Source: Bartonella queenslandensis (GTDB lineage Bacteria > Pseudomonadota > Alphaproteobacteria > Rhizobiales > Rhizobiaceae). Taken from it: 53,631 nucleotides of DNA. Positions 35,939-43,962 of this stretch are shown piece after piece. Positions within the stretch are counted from its first letter, which is position 1; each line of letters opens with the position of its first letter. The DNA lies in the NCBI RefSeq assembly GCF_018155095.1, contig NZ_NAAI01000012.1, forward strand, positions 1 to 53,631, written 5' to 3'. A program made the position numbers and the translations under genes. The notes below the pieces were generated by a model, which did not search any database, was not told the DNA's origin, and saw only the letters and a list, made by a program, of their open reading frames with translations.

Positions 35939-36154
35939 ATGAATAAAATCATTATAACTGCTTTGCTGCTGTGCACTGTAAGGGACTCGGCTGATTTTGT
36001 TATCATTGATGATGATCAATTGCTAAGCTGCAAAAAGCTCCTTGATGCCTTTAGGGCGCAAAAAATTCTTGATGCTTTTAGGGGGCAAAAAAGAAGCCTT
36101 AATCTCATCAGCTCTGCTGATGAAAAAGCAGGAGTAGTATTTTGGCGCAAGTAA
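35939..36154 (+). CDS. Short hypothetical protein leading the MFS gene
   Basis: 71 residues from the ATG at 35939 after a strong AGGGGGGGAG site. The first half (MNKIIITALLLCTVRDSADF) is hydrophobic; the second carries an internal duplication, LLDAFRAQK / ILDAFRGQK, from a 27-bp direct repeat. The end overlaps the MFS start by 13 bp, giving translational coupling. It may be the remaining 5' part of a larger gene. No family recognised. Confidence 0.5.
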   Translation: MNKIIITALLLCTVRDSADFVIIDDDQLLSCKKLLDAFRAQKILDAFRGQKRSLNLISSADEKAGVVFWRK

Positions 36155-37356
36155 ATGCAACAACCAAAAATCGCTTGTTTATGCTTTTATTGGGTAATGG
36201 CTTAGTGTCATTTGGGGGCTGGATTGATTATATCGTGATTTTGACCCTATCTGTGTTTTACTGGAAAGCTGATCAATATGATGTCGCTTTGATTGGAGCG
36301 GTAACCTTATTACCGGGAATCGTTCTGTCTAAGCCAATTGGAATGCTGGTAAGTAGCCATTATATGATCCATTGGTTGCGGGTATCACTGCTGTTACGGG
36401 CACTGTGTACTGTCGTTTTATTAATGGCTACGAGTCTGCAAGGATTTATTATAGTGGCAGTCATGCGAGCAACATTCAATAGTATTGCTCTTCCAGCAAT
36501 TTCTGTTCTCAGTGCAAATTCTGTTCCCAAAAAAGAACGCAACCATTATTATTCTGTGCTTAACATGATCAATAGCGCAGCAAAGATGATCGGACCCGCT
36601 TTGGGGAGTGCTCTGTCTGTCCTTTTATCAGATACCTATACTTTATTATTTTCGGGATTTTTGACATTCCTAGGCTTTATTGTGTTTTGTTGTATTGGTG
36701 CACAACGTGTCTCGTCGCTAGGAATAAAAAAAGCGAATATCACGCAAGCACAGCAGAGGCTTTATGGGACAGCTTGGTATGCCTATGTGGGGGTGATATT
36801 CATTTATTTTGCCATGGTCTTTATGGTGAATAATCAGTTGCCCGTTATTCTCAGCACAATGAAAATGAATAAACAGACTCTTGGAATGCTGGTATCTGCT
36901 TCAGCGATTGGTAATTTTCTCTATGGGTTTTGGCGTGTGAAAAAATCAAAGCATAACCCCCTTACAGGAAAAATATCGGAATTGTTAATGCCAGCCATGT
37001 CAACAATGGTTTGTTTTGTCATTATCTCAGTGTGCTTTTTTTACTTTGATTTACTTCATATTGAGACTTTGTTGCTTTGTTTTTTCCTTATTGGAATGGT
37101 CAGTGCGTGCTTTTTCATTTCTTCTAACATTTATCTGGTAACCCATTTCAATGAACAAATTGGCATTGCTTCCGGATGGGTACAGTCTGTACAAAATTTA
37201 GCGATGTTGGTGGCGCCGTTTGTGGGAGCCTTTGTTTTAAGTCATACTTCTTCGGGTGGTAAGTTATTCCTTCTTTCTGGCGTGGTTGGATTATGCTGTT
37301 TATTGGGGATTAGGATGTTGGTGAAAAGTTCTTTGTCCATTATTTCTTCTGTATGA
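36142..37356 (+). CDS. MFS transporter
   Basis: 404 residues with ~12 membrane helices, the size of major-facilitator drug or metabolite exporters. The TTG at 36142 follows CAGGAG by 7 nt and is the likely start; the first Met codon would cut into helix 1. Features: FGGWIDYIVILTLSVFYW in helix 1, LPGIVLSKPIGMLV after helix 2, the basic cytoplasmic SVPKKERNHYYSVLNMINSA, and IGPALGSALS in helix 5, a pattern of MFS efflux proteins (EntS/MefA-like). The substrate cannot be told. Gene composition is less purine-skewed than the surroundings and a second MFS pseudogene follows, which suggests an acquired pair. Confidence 0.82.
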   Translation: MAQVNATTKNRLFMLLLGNGLVSFGGWIDYIVILTLSVFYWKADQYDVALIGAVTLLPGIVLSKPIGMLVSSHYMIHWLRVSLLLRALCTVVLLMATSLQGFIIVAVMRATFNSIALPAISVLSANSVPKKERNHYYSVLNMINSAAKMIGPALGSALSVLLSDTYTLLFSGFLTFLGFIVFCCIGAQRVSSLGIKKANITQAQQRLYGTAWYAYVGVIFIYFAMVFMVNNQLPVILSTMKMNKQTLGMLVSASAIGNFLYGFWRVKKSKHNPLTGKISELLMPAMSTMVCFVIISVCFFYFDLLHIETLLLCFFLIGMVSACFFISSNIYLVTHFNEQIGIASGWVQSVQNLAMLVAPFVGAFVLSHTSSGGKLFLLSGVVGLCCLLGIRMLVKSSLSIISSV

Positions 37357-37564
37357 GGGGCTTATCAATGAAACACGTATTTTATCCTATATAGGCAACA
37401 CCGCTCTTTGAGCTGTGTGATATTAGTGATATTTGCGATGCGAAACTTTAGGCGGGGGTATTTTTGCCCCCTGATTGAGCGTTCCTTTGAAGTTCATATC
37501 ACCAATTTTATGAAAGCGGGCGTGGAAATTTAACTGTCAAAAAGTTTAATATCGGGTGGTTGAG

Positions 37565-38801
37565 ATGAATTTATTTTTAAAAAAGAGTCCATTCTCTCTT
37601 TTTTCTTCTCTTTTTATTTCTAAAGTTGGCGACTATGCTTATGAAGTTGTTTTTATTTTACTGGTCTTAGAATTAACGGATAACGCCTTTTTTACAGGTC
37701 TTGTGTATTTTTTTCGCTTTATTCCTTTTCTCTTTTTTGGACCTATCGGCGGTTGGTTAGCAGATAATTTTTCTCTGAAGAAAAATATGATCTTAAGTGA
37801 ATTGGTGAGACTATTTGCCTCATTATTCGTTTTGATAACCACTATAACAGGGACTGCTCATATTATTGTTCTTATTTTTGCAGCAATAGGTACAACAATA
37901 GGAAGAAGTATTTTTCAACCAAGTTTTCAAGCGGCTATCCCGAAAATGTTTCCAAAAAAGGATCTGACAAAGGCAAATAGCATTGCACAAATTATAGAGG
38001 AAACAGCATCCGTAATCGGCCCTTTAGTTTGTTCCCTATTGCTGCTGTTCGCCAATAAATCAGCTGTTCTTATTTTTGATTTTTTTACCTATCTTATATC
38101 TATTATCGTGTTATTTAATCTCGTGCATTTAGATTCAAGCGAGAATAAACCATTCAATTTTATAAAAATTTATCGAGAAACTGCTTCCTATCTTCAATAT
38201 ATTTCGACTGAAAATAAACATCTATTTATTATACTCGTTGGATCGTCGTTTGCTATTCTCTTTACGGGTGCAATTTTAAGATTTTTTAATTCCAGCTTTT
38301 GTTCTTTCCTTTGGAGGAGAAGAAAGCCTTGTGAGTTCACTTTTTTCTCTCATGGCTGTTGGAACGATTATCGGTGGTCTGTTCTATCATAAAACTATAT
38401 CCAAGATTACATCACTAAAGCTCATGGTCTTTTGGCTTCTTTATGGGGGTGTTCTGTTTATTATGCCTTTAATTTCAATGTGTTATTTAAAACTAATTTT
38501 AGGGATCGCCTTTCTTTTAGGATTAATTGGTGCATTTGTGGATATTAGTTTAGTCTCAGCTATTCAATTATATTCTCGTCGTGAAGATTTTGGTAAGAGT
38601 TTTGGAACTTTTTCAACTTTAGCGAATTCTGCTGAAGCCCTATCTGGCTTTATTGCTGGACTTTTTGCACTCGTGGGATTAATGAGTTCTTTTTTAACGA
38701 TGTCTGCACTCATTGTTTTCACTGGAATGATTAGCATTATAAAAATTAAGAAAAATAAAGCGTTGACACCTCTTAACACGACAGTAGAGGATGATCATTA
38801 A
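37565..38801 (+). pseudogene. Frameshifted MFS transporter (MefA-like)
   Basis: The first frame (37565-38392) covers ~240 credible residues (NLFLKKSPFSLFSSLFISKV, FGPIGGWLADNF, FQPSFQAAIPKMFPKKDLTK) and then turns to nonsense (RRRKPCEFTFF). The second frame carries the rest (LIPAFVLSFGGEESLVSSLF, then VGTIIGGLFYHK to 38801). They join at a run of six T (38282-38287); removing one T restores ...AILRFLIPAFVL... and a ~412-residue protein. It resembles macrolide-efflux-type MFS proteins and has a different start region from the intact neighbour. A sequencing error cannot be excluded. Confidence 0.8.
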
Positions 38802-40091
38802 TCTCTTTGATATCCCCATGCTGTTTCTTTTTCTAAGACGGTTCATTTATTATCCTATTATGCCTTAAAACATCGCTCTTTGAAGTTGATATTAGTTATA
38901 TAGCTTTTACCCATTGCGGTGTTTTTTTGTGAGAGTGTATTGTAGGGCTTATCAAGCCTTTTGTAACACAGCCCTTTGAGGGGATGGGGTTTTGATGGTG
39001 GAGATATGGGGTGGATAAGAAGTTTTTTGGGGAGGAGGGAGAGCATTGTTTGTAAGAACGGTGTGGGGTGGGAAGTTTTGTTCTTTGGAGGAATTTTTTA
39101 AGAAGATTGTTTGGTGGTGGTTTGGAAATTTTGTTTGTTAATTTCTGTAAAGACGTAAAATCGTAAAAACGCGGATCTGTAAAAAAGAAGAAGACGTTTA
39201 GGGTGTGGAAGCTTTATGTGTTGTGGAGGTTTGGGGGCAAGCGTGTTGGGTTTGTGCCATGGTGTGGAATTTTCTGAAAGGACTGGGAGGAGAAGAATTT
39301 GGGGAACAAGTCTTGTGAATCGAGGGGAAGTGGGAGGAAGAAGCGGTGTGGTTGGCAGGAGGGGATAGGCAATGAAAGGGAGGGAGAGAGGAAAAGAGCC
39401 TGAGAATGGAGGAGAAAAGCTTTATTCTGTAGGGGGAAGGGCAAGAGGCTGGGGTGTAGAGCTTTGTTTACAGAGTAGTGTGAGGTGGAAAGTTTCATTG
39501 GGTTTTATTCTGTAAAGACGTAAAATCGTAAAAATGTGAATCTGTAAAAAAGAAGAAGTTTAGGGGATGGAAGCTTTATGCGTTGTGGGGGGGTACGCGT
39601 GTTGGGCTTGTGGCATGGTGTGGAATGGGGGGAGAAGAATTTGGGAGAACAAGTCTTGTGAATGAAAGGGTAAGCTGAGATGAAGAGGGCGAGCTGGAGG
39701 AGAAAGCCTGTGAATGAAAGATACGTTGGGGTGAAGAGCGATGTTAAGTGTGTGGGGGGCGACGGGGGCTGGGAAAGGGAGGATGTTGGCAGGTGTGGAG
39801 AGAAAAATTTAGGAAATTGAGTATAATTTCTATCACTCTGAAATCAAGATCATAACAAAAACCAAGATTATAATAAAAAGTGGAAGAAATAGGCAGGTAA
39901 AATTGGAGTGGATAAAGTTGTCATTCTCAAAATGGAGAGTGAGTTTTTTTAAGAACAGAAGAGAGCAAACTTGAAAAACCTTTCTCTTTTTGTTGAATTT
40001 TTATTCACAAATTTGAGAAAATAGGATATGAACGCTGAAAAATAACGCACAGCTTAACAAAATATATGCACTGTAAAGGAAATGATTGTTT
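38802..40091. repeat. Two tandem copies of the GTAAAA/purine-rich repeat module
   Basis: 38850-38900 holds the short element ATTATGCCTTAAAACATCGC. GTAAAA runs lie at 39147-39187 (TCTGTAAAGACGTAAAATCG) and 39512-39552. Each is followed by a GAAGAAG stretch, GGAAGCTTTATGYGTTGTG, TGGCATGGTGTGGAAT and a purine-rich tail, giving a unit of ~365 bp repeated twice. 39800-40091 is plain AT-rich upstream sequence for infA. No gene. Confidence 0.7.
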
Positions 40092-40310
40092 ATGTCAAAA
40101 GAAGAAGTTTTAGAATTTTCTGGTATCGTTACTGAACTCTTACCTAATGCGATGTTTCGTGTGAAACTGGAAAATGATCATGAAATTATTGCCCATACCG
40201 CTGGAAGAATGCGAAAAAATCGTATTCGGGTGTTGGCTGGCGATAAAATCATGGTCGAAATGACCCCTTATGATTTGACAAAAGGACGCATTACATACCG
40301 TTATAAATAG
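40092..40310 (+). CDS. infA: Translation initiation factor IF-1
   Basis: 72 residues, exactly the family size, starting at the second in-frame initiator (ATG 40092); a TTG six bases upstream is in frame but unnecessary. The OB fold is clear: [63 protein letters not shown]. It binds the 30S A site with IF-2 and IF-3. It heads the infA-maf-yacG order seen in alphaproteobacteria. Confidence 0.97.
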   Translation: MSKEEVLEFSGIVTELLPNAMFRVKLENDHEIIAHTAGRMRKNRIRVLAGDKIMVEMTPYDLTKGRITYRYK

Positions 40311-40546
40311 CCTCATGGAAGGTTTGTGCTTTTTTGTCAAATTCACAATATTCTTTCTGTTATTTTGAACAGACCTTTAGGGTGTTTATCGATGTGTGAG
40401 ACAAAATGCAATGTTTAAAATCACCTTGAAAGGGTGTAAAATCAGTGCGGAAAAAGAATAAGGAGATCAATAGCGCTTGAAAGGAAGCGTTTAAAAAGGG
40501 GCGCTTAAAATAGGGTACGAGAAAAGCCGATTTGCAAGGGGTGGAA

Positions 40547-41260
40547 ATGAAAAATATAAAAGAGTGGAGGAAAAAACAAGTGGCAGAAAATCTCGGGGAA
40601 GAAATTCATTTGGTGCTTGCCTCCGCTTCACCACGGCGTTTAGCGCTTCTGGCACAAATAGGCATTGATCCTCAGCAGGTTTATGCAAGCGATATTGATG
40701 AAACACCAAAATTAAAAGAACATCCTGCAAACCTTGCCAAACGTTTGGCAAAGGAAAAAGCGCTGAAGGCACAAGAAACTTTGCTCTGGTACACTCAGAA
40801 GACCCAAGAAGAATTGCAAAATGGTCAAGAAGGGCTGTCCGCGCAGAAAATGATTATCTTAGCCGCTGATACGGTGGTGGCTGTTGGGCGTACTATTCTT
40901 CCCAAACCGGAAGGCGAGGAGGAGGCTTATGAATGTTTACGCTTCCTTTCTGGACGCGCACACAAGGTTTATGGCGCCATTTGTGCTTTGAATGAACAGG
41001 GAAAAATAACCGTAAAATTGGTTGAAAGTCGTGTCCGCTTTAGACGCTTAACCTCTTCTATGATGAAGGCTTACCTTGCTTCAGGAGAATGGGAAGGGAA
41101 AGCAGGTGGCTACGCTATCCAAGGAAAAGCAGGGGCTTTTGTGGTCTATATCGCCGGCTCTTATTCTAATGTTGTGGGATTGCCTTTGGCTGAAACGGTT
41201 GATCTGTTAACCGCTTATCACTATCCACTTTATTCCCATTGGGTGGAAGAAACGCCCTAG
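40547..41260 (+). CDS. maf: Maf-family nucleoside triphosphate pyrophosphatase
   Basis: 237 residues from the ATG at 40547 (after GGGGTGGAA). Maf proteins hydrolyse dTTP, UTP and modified nucleotides to monophosphates. The N-terminal LVLASASPRRLALLAQIG is the family signature (phosphate-binding SxSPRR), then DIDETPKLKEHP, RLAKEKAL, the catalytic-type AADTVVAVG near 105, FLSGRAHKVYGAIC, and the C-terminal GGYAIQGKAGAFV and GSYSNVVGLPLAET. Residues ~72-95 (WYTQKTQEELQNGQEG) form an insertion relative to typical ~200-residue Maf proteins. yacG starts 22 bp later. Confidence 0.94.
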   Translation: MKNIKEWRKKQVAENLGEEIHLVLASASPRRLALLAQIGIDPQQVYASDIDETPKLKEHPANLAKRLAKEKALKAQETLLWYTQKTQEELQNGQEGLSAQKMIILAADTVVAVGRTILPKPEGEEEAYECLRFLSGRAHKVYGAICALNEQGKITVKLVESRVRFRRLTSSMMKAYLASGEWEGKAGGYAIQGKAGAFVVYIAGSYSNVVGLPLAETVDLLTAYHYPLYSHWVEETP

Positions 41261-41281
41261 AGAAATTTTAAGGCAAAATCC

Positions 41282-41599
41282 ATGCAAGGTGAAAAGCACC
41301 AAAAAGTACAAAGCGGGAATGAAATAAGGCAAAATGAAAAAAGAGAAACAGAAGAAAATTTAATGAAAGAGGAAAAAACACAGACCTCTCAAAGTCAAAG
41401 GAAGTTCTCTGAGCAAAAAGAACCCAATTTGCCAAAAGAGGATCGTCCACCGCATCCTTGTCCTATTTGTGGTCAAATGTCACAAAAATCTTCTTATCCT
41501 TTTTGTTCTACACGATGCCGTGCTGTTGATCTTAATCGCTGGCTTTCGGGTGCTTATATCCTTCCACCCCCGACACAGGTAAGCGATGAAGAAGAATAA
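41282..41599 (+). CDS. yacG: DNA gyrase inhibitor / zinc-binding protein YacG
   Basis: The C-terminal 50 residues hold the YacG zinc ribbon: CPICGQMSQ and PFCSTRCRAVDLNRWLSG with four Cys ligands, and SGAYILPP after it. E. coli YacG inhibits gyrase. The protein is 105 residues, about 40 longer than usual, because of a Lys/Glu/Gln-rich N-terminus (GEKHQKVQSGNEIRQNEKRE). A shorter start at 41363 is possible. It is co-transcribed with maf. Confidence 0.9.
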   Translation: MQGEKHQKVQSGNEIRQNEKRETEENLMKEEKTQTSQSQRKFSEQKEPNLPKEDRPPHPCPICGQMSQKSSYPFCSTRCRAVDLNRWLSGAYILPPPTQVSDEEE

Positions 41600-42338
41600 A
41601 GGGGCATGTCTCTTGAGGAGAAAATGCTGAGAGGGCTTTTTTGTATGAACGCTGAAGAGAGGCAGGTCGTGTTCTAGCGGGGAAGCTGAGTGAGGATACT
41701 TTGCCTGCTAGATTGAAAAAAAACTTGAGTTTTAGCGGATGGGTGATGAAGCTAAGGAAATGTCTGAGCCTTTTGGTTTGGGATTGGAGGGAGATTGCGT
41801 GTTGGGAAATGGGGGCTGCTGAGGAAATGAGGCTTTAATCAAGTCTGGTTATTGTGTTGATGAAGGGGCAGTCCTATGGTGGAGGTTAGGTGAGCTTTAC
41901 GTGTTGAGGTAAGCGTGAGGAAAAATCGCAATCCAAATGACTTGTAAAAACCTAAACATTCAAACAATCATGACGATTCCTCCACGTGATAATTTCAATA
42001 TTATGGGGAGATACCATTTTAGCTGCTGGGAAAATCCTCCAATAGATGAACTTCCTTACGGATAAGTCCGTCTTAAATCTTATATTCAGTCAGAATATCA
42101 AGACAATAAGTGCCATATAGAATATGTATACTCTATACTTACCATGTGTTTTGTATGTTAAGCATCCAGTTTTGGGTGTTATCAGAAATGATGATCGTTT
42201 TTTAATCGCGTGAAAAATTGATTTACAATCACTTGATTGCAAACTGATACATTGTTAACATCATTCTTCAGCAAGATTGCTCTTATTTTTGATGTAGGAG
42301 CTTTTCAGGAAAAAATACAATGAGATAGGGGGGGTAAG
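41600..42338. other. Intergenic region with one gene remnant
   Basis: 41600-41960 is purine-rich and holds nothing. 41970-42161 is a protein-like frame with one stop (listed separately). 42170-42330 carries no clear promoter, though GGGGGGT precedes the lipoprotein start. Confidence 0.5.
41970..42161 (+). pseudogene. Remnant of an unknown gene, one in-frame stop
   Basis: ATG at 41970 reads MTIPPRDNFNIMGRYHFSCW, ENPPIDELPYG, a TAA at 42063-42065, then VRLKSYIQSEYQDNKCHIEY and VYSILTMCFVC to a stop at 42161. Both sides of the stop read like protein of the same style. Family not recognised; next to a conjugation-type gene it could be debris of a mobile element. Confidence 0.35.
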
Positions 42339-42731
42339 ATGTTGAAATATTTATTACCGTTACCGCTTATGTTGGTGGCGGGTTGCGTGTCTATGAATTA
42401 TTCATCAAGTTATGTTGATCGACATATTACGCAGGCTGATATAGAATTAATTGCTCATGATTTTGTTCGAAATCTGAAATACTCTTTCCCACCAGCTAAA
42501 ACAACATTTATTGTGAAAAAAAGTAAAGTAGAAGATAATTTTACGCCTTTATTTATCGATCTATTGCAACGCAATGGATATTGCGTGATCTATACAGATC
42601 AACCCAATAAACAATCAAATGGTGTTCAGTTGACTTATCAAATAACGCTAATAGATATAGGTATTCTGTCGACTGTCTCTTATGATGAGGCGGGAGTAAC
42701 ACGTTATTATATACGTACTTATAATAGATAA
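42339..42731 (+). CDS. TrbH-like conjugal-transfer lipoprotein
   Basis: 130 residues with a lipoprotein signal, LPLMLVAGC (lipobox LVAGC, Cys at ~16). The body includes LIAHDFVRNLKYSFPPAKTT, FIVKK, FTPLFIDLLQRNGYCVIY and GVQLTYQI, matching from memory the pattern of TrbH in trb-type mating systems: a conserved 'FPPA' segment and an alpha/beta domain for the outer-membrane-facing side. The end (RYYIRTYNR) seems about 20-30 residues short of typical TrbH. No other trb gene is present, so it is probably a stranded piece of a lost conjugative element or a co-opted lipoprotein. Confidence 0.65.
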   Translation: MLKYLLPLPLMLVAGCVSMNYSSSYVDRHITQADIELIAHDFVRNLKYSFPPAKTTFIVKKSKVEDNFTPLFIDLLQRNGYCVIYTDQPNKQSNGVQLTYQITLIDIGILSTVSYDEAGVTRYYIRTYNR

Positions 42732-43025
42732 AATCCTGTGGTGGTTTATCTAAAAGGAATAGATAATAAAGACGTTTTGGAAGAAAAATCTACTTAAGAA
42801 GTAAAACTATAGACCCATCGAGATAAAACTCCGGTGGGAATGGTGAAGTATTTCTCCCAAGACTTTGATGTTTGTTCCTCTATGAGGCTGTAAAAACATT
42901 ATCGTTTGAGGTTTTGCGATGTCCTGCTATGCCGTAAAATATCATTGTTTGGGGGCTGGTGATAGCAGGCATCGGAAATTTTAGGCGGGGATATTGACAA
43001 ATAGAACCTTTGAGGGCGCTTTTGC
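42732..43025. repeat. Short palindromic-element copies before cassette 8
   Basis: GGCTGTAAAAACATTATCGTTTGAGG (in two parts: GGCTGTAAAAACATT, ATCGTTTGAGG) at ~42885 and CTATGCCGTAAAATATCATTG at ~42918 are two copies of the dispersed element TATRCCGTAAAAYATTRTC. The preceding CAAGACTTTGATGTTTGTTCC also recurs at ~50876. Confidence 0.65.
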
Positions 43026-43433
43026 TTAATCAGAAAGCAACCACAAGATTGCCTTTTGTTTTTTCGGTTGGAGTTCTCTAAAGTTTTTTAAAAGCAAATA
43101 TTCTTTTTTGCTGTAGATGTTTTGATCACGGTGTGAGGGATTATCTCCTGAGATAAGATCTTCTTTTGTGGCAAGATTGGCGGTTAAAAGATCGGCATAA
43201 AAAAAGCTTATGGGAACTTGCAGTTTTTTAGCGATTTCCAGCAAACATTTTGCACTGACACGATTGGTGCCTTTTTCGTATTTTTGGATTTGTTGGAAAC
43301 TAACACCTAAATGGCTTCCCAATTCCTTTTGGGAAAGTCCCATTGAAATGCGTTTATAACGAATTCTTTTACCTATTGAAATGTCAATAAAATGTGGATT
43401 TTTAGTTGGAAAATGTGGATTTTTGGTTTGCAC
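43026..43433 (-). CDS. Brt-linked XRE-family regulator, cassette 8
   Basis: 135 residues, the longest copy: the N-terminus contains a direct duplication (QTKNPHFP / TKNPHFIDISIG) shared with the broken cassette 5. The HTH region GLSQKELGSHLGVSFQQIQK is standard. The linker KKLQVPISFFYADLL and C-terminal KNFRELQPKKQKAILWLL carry private changes. The end of the previous cassette (9) abuts its promoter. Confidence 0.87.
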   Translation of the reverse strand: MQTKNPHFPTKNPHFIDISIGKRIRYKRISMGLSQKELGSHLGVSFQQIQKYEKGTNRVSAKCLLEIAKKLQVPISFFYADLLTANLATKEDLISGDNPSHRDQNIYSKKEYLLLKNFRELQPKKQKAILWLLSD

Positions 43434-43651
43434 TTCAAGCCCCCCTCCGGTTGCGAGCGCCCTCGCATTGGTATTCCGGGAGTAACAAGTACTGAACCCT
43501 AGTCAGCTTTTTGCTTTTAGTGCTGAAAAGCACTTGGACATAGCAAAAACTCCCGGAATTCCGGGATACCCACAACAGTGGGTTCATTTCTACGCTAGGG
43601 TTTAAGGGCTTGTTTTCCCTCTTGATCGTTGCGTGGACGATCAAAAACATG
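43434..43651 (-). ncRNA. Brt-family RNA leader, cassette 8
   Basis: Promoter TTGCCA (43686-43681), TACAAA (43663-43658). Arms: A/A' AACCCTAG/CTAGGGTT, C/C' AACAAG/CTTGTT. The apical hairpin is altered (TGCTTTTCAGCA-like instead of GTGC-N6-GCAC) but still self-complementary. Second hairpin CCCAC/GTGGG. Confidence 0.8.
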
Positions 43652-43719
43652 TCTCAATTTGTAAAGTAATTTCAGAAGATTGGCAAGAAAAATCAAAACG
43701 TTTTTATTTTGTTGTGCCG

Positions 43720-43927
43720 TTTCCGGTTGCGGGCACTTTCGCGTTGGTATTCCGGGAGTCTAAAAGTACTGAGCTTAATCAGCTTTTTGCTTTTAGTGCT
43801 AGAAAGCACCTGGACATAGCAAAATCTCCCGGAATTCCGGGATACCCGCAAAGCGGGATAAATTTATGTACTGAGCGTTCGGGTTTACTATCCCTATTTG
43901 ACCGTTGCGTGGACGATCAAAAACATG
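43720..43927 (-). ncRNA. Brt-family RNA, cassette 9 (orphan, arms mismatched)
   Basis: Promoter TTGCCA (43962-43957), TACAAA (43939-43934). All conserved hairpins are intact, but 5' arms (ATAGTAAAC, AACGCTCAG) and 3' arms (TTAAGCTC, TTTTAGAC) do not match. After B' and the GC hairpin the ribosome site is lost (CCGGAAACGG) and no regulator follows; the sequence runs directly into the promoter of cassette 8. Confidence 0.78.
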
Positions 43928-43962
43928 TCTCAATTTGTAAAGGAATTTCAGAAGATTGGCAA

